Source: a bacterium
Lineage (GTDB): Bacteria; Verrucomicrobiota; Verrucomicrobiae; Limisphaerales; J093
Length of the DNA stretch: 8,859 nt
Direction: 5' to 3'
NCBI GenBank assembly: GCA_021839785.1
Contig: JAKCAB010000744.1
Coordinates: forward strand, 1 to 8,859
Both the position numbers and the translations under genes were made by a program. The notes beneath the pieces were generated by a model that had not been told where the DNA came from, did not search any database, and saw nothing but the letters and a program-made list of their open reading frames with translations. This document shows positions 5,280 to 8,859 of the stretch, in pieces (the first letter of the stretch is position 1; each line of letters starts with the position of its first letter).

Positions 5280-8039
5280 TTATTGCCGCAGGCGGAAGAA
5301 CTGGTTGCCCGTCGTGGCCGGGACGGTCACCGAGTTGTTCACCACTCCCGGAACGGCCTGCCAATTCGGATTGGTCAGCGCGGGCGTGCCTTCCAGCGTG
5401 AAGCCGGTGACGTCCGTGGGCCAGGAGATGATCACGGTGTCGGTGCCACGATTGATATTCAAGGCGGGCGGCGTGGCCACGCCGGTGATCACGACCGGAA
5501 TACCGTCCGCGGACGGACCACCCAATGCCACCATCTCGGCGTCGCTGAGTTTGCCGGCGCGAATCTGGATGGAGTTCACCCACATCACGCGGCGCTCATC
5601 GCCGTTGTCGCAGAACAACACCGCCAGCGGTTGCAGCGCGCGACGCGCGTTGTCGAGGCCCTGGTTGGCGGTCCAGTCGTCTTGTTTGACGCCATCGACG
5701 AACTTGGTGACGACCGGCGGGTTCGCGGCTTCATCGTAAGCGGCGATGACCCGGTGCCATTCGCCCGCGGTGAAGATGCCGGTGCCGTTGTAGCCGCCAC
5801 CGCCCTGGCCGAAGTTGTTGCCTTGCCAGAACAGGTCGCCGTCCACGTTGGCATCGAGGTTGGTGTTGCTGATCCGGATGAGCGACGCCGCGCCGGGACC
5901 GCTGGTGTCCACCAGCACGTCCAGGATGAGCGTGTACTGGTTGACCTTGCTGCCGCCGCCATTCGGCGCGATGCCGTGGTCCATGAGATAACCGATGTTC
6001 GGCGAGGCATCACCGGGAACCTTCATCACCTTCGCAGGCTGGCCGGCGATGTCGGGAACGCCCAGGTCGGTCGTGGTGCCAAACTCGGTTCCGATCTGCG
6101 TAAACCCGTCGGGTCCGTCGAAGTACTGCAACGGCTTGCCGATCGTGGCGCCCAAGTCGCCGAAGTTGAAATCCCACTGGCCGCTCACGGTGCTTTGCGG
6201 GATTTGCTGCGGGATGCCGTCCGCGGACGGGCCGCCGAGCGCGACCATCTCGGCGTCGCTGAGTTTACCGGAACGGATTTGGATCGAGTTCACCCACATG
6301 CGGCGGCGCTCGTCGCCGTTGTCGCAGAACAGGACGGCCAGCGGTTGGAGCGCGCGGCGCGCGTTGTCCAGGCCTTGATTCGCCGTCCAGTCATCTTGCT
6401 TGATGCCGTCCACGTACTTGGTGACGACCGGTGGATTGGCCGCCTCGTCGTAAGCCGCGATGGCGCGGTGCCAGGCGCCGGCGGTGAAGGTGCCGCGGCC
6501 GTTGTAGCCGCCACCGCCCTGGCCGAAGTTGTTGCCCTGCCAGAACAGGTCGCCGTCCACGTTCGCGTTGAGGTTCGTGTTGCTGAGGCGGATCAAGGAG
6601 GCGGCGCTGGATCCCGTGGTGTCCACGAACACGTCCATGATCAGGGTGTATTGGTTGACCTTGCTGCCGCCGCCATTCGGCGCGATGCCGTGGTCCATGA
6701 GATAGCCAACGTTCGACGACGCGTCGCCCGGCACTTCCATGATTTTCGCGGGCTGGCCGTCGATGTCAGGAACGCCGAGTTCCGTCGTGGTGCCGAACTT
6801 GGTTCCCTGCTGGGTGAGGCCATTCGCGCCGTCGAAGTATTGGAGGGCATTGCCCACCGTGGCGCGCAGGTCGCCCGCGTTGAAGTCCCACTGGCCGGCA
6901 ACGGTGGTGGCGGAGCCGCCGTTCACCAGGATCGTGAAGTCCCAACTGTTCGTGTAGGTGGCGCCGGCGGAGTCGGTGTATTCCACGTGGACGAGGTTGT
7001 CGGGCTCCTTTCGGTTCGCGTTGGGATCGTAGCCGACGCTCAAGTAGGCGCCGTTTTTCGACACTTGCTGCGGGGTGACTGCGGCGGCGTTCAGGAACAT
7101 TTTCACGCCGGCGGCGGACACCGTGCTGGCGCCGTCCAACAGCAAGGCCGTGATGGGCGCCGACGGCGCCACGCCCGACGAACCGGGCAGCGGACTCACC
7201 TCCACCACCGCCGGGGCGTTCGCCCGCGCCACCGAGCTTTTGGTGTAAGACTTCACCGCTCGGCTGTCGTTGGGGTCGTTCACAAGGAGCCGCTCGCCGG
7301 AAACCGGATCGACGGTGTACAGCACCAGGTCGGCGCCGAGGCCCGTTTGGGCATAGACGATCCGGAAGGGATAGATCCCCGCCGCCGGCGCCACCACCGT
7401 GAACTGGTTTTCGACGTGCTGATTGCCCCCGAACTGCGTGCCCGCGCGCTGGTACTCCGCCACCTTGGTGCCGAAGAAGTCGTGCGGATTGGCGCTGACG
7501 TAAACCGAGTAAGCGTCGTCGTTGTTCACGTCCGTGCGATCGGAACTCACGCTGATCCCAAACGTGTGCGCGCCGGCGGTCAGTTCGAGAAAGCCGATCA
7601 CTTCCGCCGCGAAGTTGTCGGTGTGCCCGCCGGTTCCTGGAACGCCGGGGAAGGGCGTGACGTCGTAGAAGGTGGTGATCACCGCCCCGCTGTCGTCCGT
7701 GATGTCCAGGGGCGTGGTGCCGTCGCGTTCGAACGCGATCGCGCTGACCGTGTAACTCCCATCCGCATTCGTGCCCGGGATGGCTTCGTTGGGCACGGGC
7801 GTGCCGCCGGCGTCCACCAAGGTGCCGTTCAATTGTTTGATGGCGCGGATCACACTGTTGGCCAGAGCCGGTGCCTGGGGCGCCTGCACGGTGCGCACCA
7901 GGAAGCCGGGGTTGCTGCCCGAGCCCTGCGGGCCGGCCGCATCCGCCGGGAGGGTGACATCGGCAACCAGTGCCGGGGTGGTGAGGAGCGCGCCGGCCAG
8001 CCAGGCCTGGCACGCGATTTTGTGGGTTCGCAGACTCAT
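5280..8039 (-). CDS. Large exported LamG/jellyroll protein with duplicated domain
   Basis: The 919-aa surface or secreted protein has unknown substrate. A signal peptide ([20 protein letters not shown], cleavage likely after Ala26) precedes a PA14-like beta-sandwich region (about 60-260; [19 protein letters not shown] and [13 protein letters not shown] are characteristic). A bacterial Ig-like segment follows (about 275-372, [19 protein letters not shown]). Two concanavalin/LamG-type domains (382-610 and 620-848) come next, about 86% identical by hand alignment. Each opens with GQWDFN and ends [19 protein letters not shown] short C-terminal domain (about 854-919) ends GNQFFRLRQ, a tail I recognise from verrucomicrobial exported proteins. 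LamG folds usually bind carbohydrate or other surface ligands; no catalytic motif is seen. The start is supported by the signal peptide and by AAAGGAAG 8 nt upstream. It is convergent with the phosphoesterase and divergent from msrA. Confidence 0.92.
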   Translation of the reverse strand: MSLRTHKIACQAWLAGALLTTPALVADVTLPADAAGPQGSGSNPGFLVRTVQAPQAPALANSVIRAIKQLNGTLVDAGGTPVPNEAIPGTNADGSYTVSAIAFERDGTTPLDITDDSGAVITTFYDVTPFPGVPGTGGHTDNFAAEVIGFLELTAGAHTFGISVSSDRTDVNNDDAYSVYVSANPHDFFGTKVAEYQRAGTQFGGNQHVENQFTVVAPAAGIYPFRIVYAQTGLGADLVLYTVDPVSGERLLVNDPNDSRAVKSYTKSSVARANAPAVVEVSPLPGSSGVAPSAPITALLLDGASTVSAAGVKMFLNAAAVTPQQVSKNGAYLSVGYDPNANRKEPDNLVHVEYTDSAGATYTNSWDFTILVNGGSATTVAGQWDFNAGDLRATVGNALQYFDGANGLTQQGTKFGTTTELGVPDIDGQPAKIMEVPGDASSNVGYLMDHGIAPNGGGSKVNQYTLIMDVFVDTTGSSAASLIRLSNTNLNANVDGDLFWQGNNFGQGGGGYNGRGTFTAGAWHRAIAAYDEAANPPVVTKYVDGIKQDDWTANQGLDNARRALQPLAVLFCDNGDERRRMWVNSIQIRSGKLSDAEMVALGGPSADGIPQQIPQSTVSGQWDFNFGDLGATIGKPLQYFDGPDGFTQIGTEFGTTTDLGVPDIAGQPAKVMKVPGDASPNIGYLMDHGIAPNGGGSKVNQYTLILDVLVDTSGPGAASLIRISNTNLDANVDGDLFWQGNNFGQGGGGYNGTGIFTAGEWHRVIAAYDEAANPPVVTKFVDGVKQDDWTANQGLDNARRALQPLAVLFCDNGDERRVMWVNSIQIRAGKLSDAEMVALGGPSADGIPVVITGVATPPALNINRGTDTVIISWPTDVTGFTLEGTPALTNPNWQAVPGVVNNSVTVPATTGNQFFRLRQ
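5496..6182 (-). repeat. LamG unit, C-terminal copy (residues 620-848)
   Basis: This is the second of two 229-residue units, offset by exactly 714 bp (238 codons) from the first. Aligning the two by eye gives 31 amino-acid differences. Many are conservative (V/I, L/I, Y/F, E/D), and many synonymous changes are visible in otherwise identical blocks such as [14 protein letters not shown]. Confidence 0.9.
6210..6896 (-). repeat. LamG unit, N-terminal copy (residues 382-610)
   Basis: This is the first of the two units. The nine-residue joint QQIPQSTVS (611-619) separates it from the second copy. Its longest stretch identical to the other copy covers the region from [15 protein letters not shown] to CDNGDERR, probably the domain core. 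Confidence 0.9.
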
Positions 8040-8045
8040 GGTTCG

Positions 8046-8053
8046 CTTCCTTT
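8046..8053 (-). promoter_or_regulatory. Shine-Dalgarno of the LamG-protein gene
   Basis: The minus strand reads AAAGGAAG with GGA 8 nt before the ATG at 8039. It is the only strong ribosome binding site in the window and fixes the start of the 919-aa protein. Confidence 0.8.
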
Positions 8054-8115
8054 CGGGTGGGGCGCGAACGCACGCCGCGGGCTACTTTGCGCGGCGGCGC
8101 ACGCGGGATTGATCT

Positions 8116-8154
8116 TGAGAGACTCTCATTATTTCTATGCGGAGAACCTCGGCA
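8116..8154 (-). promoter_or_regulatory. Candidate promoter with overlapping palindrome for the LamG-protein gene
   Basis: In the most A/T-rich part of the 266-bp divergent spacer, the minus strand has AATAAT (8133-8128), five of six matches to a -10 box. A weak -35 (CTGCCG) lies 16 nt further upstream. Directly downstream and touching the -10 is TGAGAGACTCTCA (8116-8128), a perfect palindrome with 6-bp arms around one base. That is where a repressor would block initiation. The resulting leader would be about 80 nt. The palindrome is certain; the promoter and operator roles are inferred. Confidence 0.4.
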
Positions 8155-8305
8155 GTATCCGCCTGCCGGCACCCGCAACACAAGCCAAATGGCGGGGGCC
8201 AAGGCGCGCACCCAAAAGATCGGGCGCGGACGCGCGTTCGCATTCGGCGCCGGCGATTTGCGCTTCGAACCCGGCGGTCTAGATTCGACCCACGCGTGCT
8301 TTCAG

Positions 8306-8859
8306 ATGAAGCGAACGTTGACAATTCTGCTCGTCGCGGCGGTCATCGCGCTGGTTCGCGCCGGCGAAAATTCGAAGACGATGAAGACCGAATCGACCGC
8401 GGCTCCCCGCACTGAGCTCGCCACCTTTGGCGGGGGCTGCTTCTGGTGCCTGGAGGCCGTGTTTCAACTGCTCGACGGCGTCAAATCCGTCACCAGCGGT
8501 TACGCCGGCGGCCACGTCGAGAACCCAACTTACAAGCAGGTCTGCGGCGGCGATACCGGCCACGCCGAAGTCGTGCAGATCGAGTACGACCCGCAGAAGA
8601 TCAGTTACGAGCGCCTCCTGGAGGTGTTCTGGATGGCGCACGATCCCACCACGCTCAACCGCCAGGGCCACGACGTCGGCCCGCAGTACCGCTCCATCAT
8701 CCTCTATCACAACGAAGCTCAAAAGCTCGCCGCGGAACGGTCCAAGGCGGAGGCGGCGAAGGAGTTTGCGAAACTGATCGTGACCGAGATCGTGCCGCTC
8801 AAGAAATTTTACCGCGCCGAGGGTTACCACCAGGATTACTTCCGCCAAAACCCCGGCCA
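8306..8859 (+). CDS. msrA: Exported peptide methionine (S)-sulfoxide reductase, 3' end cut
   Basis: MsrA reduces methionine-S-sulfoxide in oxidised proteins. The 184 codons present start with a signal peptide ([20 protein letters not shown], cleavage likely after Ala19), implying periplasmic action. The catalytic motif [13 protein letters not shown] (41-53) holds the nucleophile Cys45 and a second Cys48. Further landmarks are GYAGGH (65-70), [18 protein letters not shown] (73-90), [16 protein letters not shown] (94-109), [19 protein letters not shown] (112-130) and GYHQDYF (173-179). No cysteine resembling a lipobox lies in the leader. The reading frame runs to the window edge, so any C-terminal resolving cysteine or fused MsrB domain cannot be seen. 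No Shine-Dalgarno is visible before the ATG. The start is chosen for its signal peptide; cytoplasmic translation from Met26 (KTMKTES) is a less likely alternative. Confidence 0.95.
   Translation, partial: MKRTLTILLVAAVIALVRAGENSKTMKTESTAAPRTELATFGGGCFWCLEAVFQLLDGVKSVTSGYAGGHVENPTYKQVCGGDTGHAEVVQIEYDPQKISYERLLEVFWMAHDPTTLNRQGHDVGPQYRSIILYHNEAQKLAAERSKAEAAKEFAKLIVTEIVPLKKFYRAEGYHQDYFRQNPG

Noticed and set aside
5503..5516. Perfect 14-bp palindrome CCGTCCGCGGACGG, also at 6217-6230
   Set aside because: It lies inside the duplicated LamG coding units and simply encodes the conserved PSADG linker; the two copies follow from the domain duplication.
3259..5583. 774-aa open frame on the minus strand over the phosphoesterase
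   Set aside because: Low-complexity Arg/Gly/Ala-rich shadow of a gene with clear catalytic motifs on the plus strand. It also overlaps the end of the LamG gene and the kinase.
5283..8282. 999-aa open frame on the plus strand opposite the LamG gene
   Set aside because: It is a GC-driven antisense shadow. Its Val/Arg/Ala/His-rich translation lacks any domain, while the minus strand has a signal peptide, recognisable domains, a Shine-Dalgarno and a terminator.
1..8859. CRISPR array, tRNA/rRNA genes, insertion sequence or phage genes
   Set aside because: I looked for regularly spaced direct repeats, cloverleaf-like segments, transposase motifs and terminal inverted repeats and found none that hold up. 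The intergenic repeats are too few and too irregular for CRISPR.

Overview
The window reads as a GC-rich (roughly two-thirds G+C by eye) bacterial chromosome segment, most likely from Verrucomicrobiota (Pedosphaera/Limisphaerales-like). The taxonomic clue is the large secreted LamG-type protein. It has a YPFR-type beta-sandwich region, '[11 protein letters not shown]' linkers and a C-terminal domain ending in FFRLRQ, a style I associate with that phylum. The assignment is inference from protein style; no rRNA is present.

Layout from left to right. (1) Positions 1-264, minus strand: the first 88 codons of thymidylate synthase (thyA), cut by the window edge. (2) Positions 265-1060: about 800 bp with no convincing gene. 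It lies between divergent thyA and corA and is packed with short repeats and palindromes: a thyA-leader hairpin, a CCGAA heptad repeat, twin hairpins with the same TGGAC loop, an A/T-rich island with a near-palindrome between two related 22-mers, and a duplicated GGCGGCAATCGCC element. (3) Positions 1061-5175, plus strand: three genes in a row with 40- and 52-bp gaps. They are a CorA-type divalent cation transporter, a soluble PAS histidine kinase without an adjacent response regulator, and a secreted calcineurin-like metallophosphoesterase with a C-terminal CBM9-like domain. (4) Positions 5280-8039, minus strand: a 919-aa exported LamG/jellyroll protein containing a 714-bp-period internal duplication. 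It has a clear Shine-Dalgarno, a candidate promoter/operator and a rho-independent terminator. (5) Positions 8306-8859, plus strand: a signal-peptide-bearing peptide methionine sulfoxide reductase (msrA), cut at the right edge.

Most genes are housekeeping or envelope functions: nucleotide synthesis, Mg2+ uptake, periplasmic hydrolysis and periplasmic oxidative repair. I do not see a defence, mobile or biosynthetic system. The less ordinary elements are the repeat-packed thyA/corA spacer, the internally duplicated LamG protein, the kinase with a long insertion in its dimerisation hairpin, and the phosphoesterase/CBM9-like fusion.
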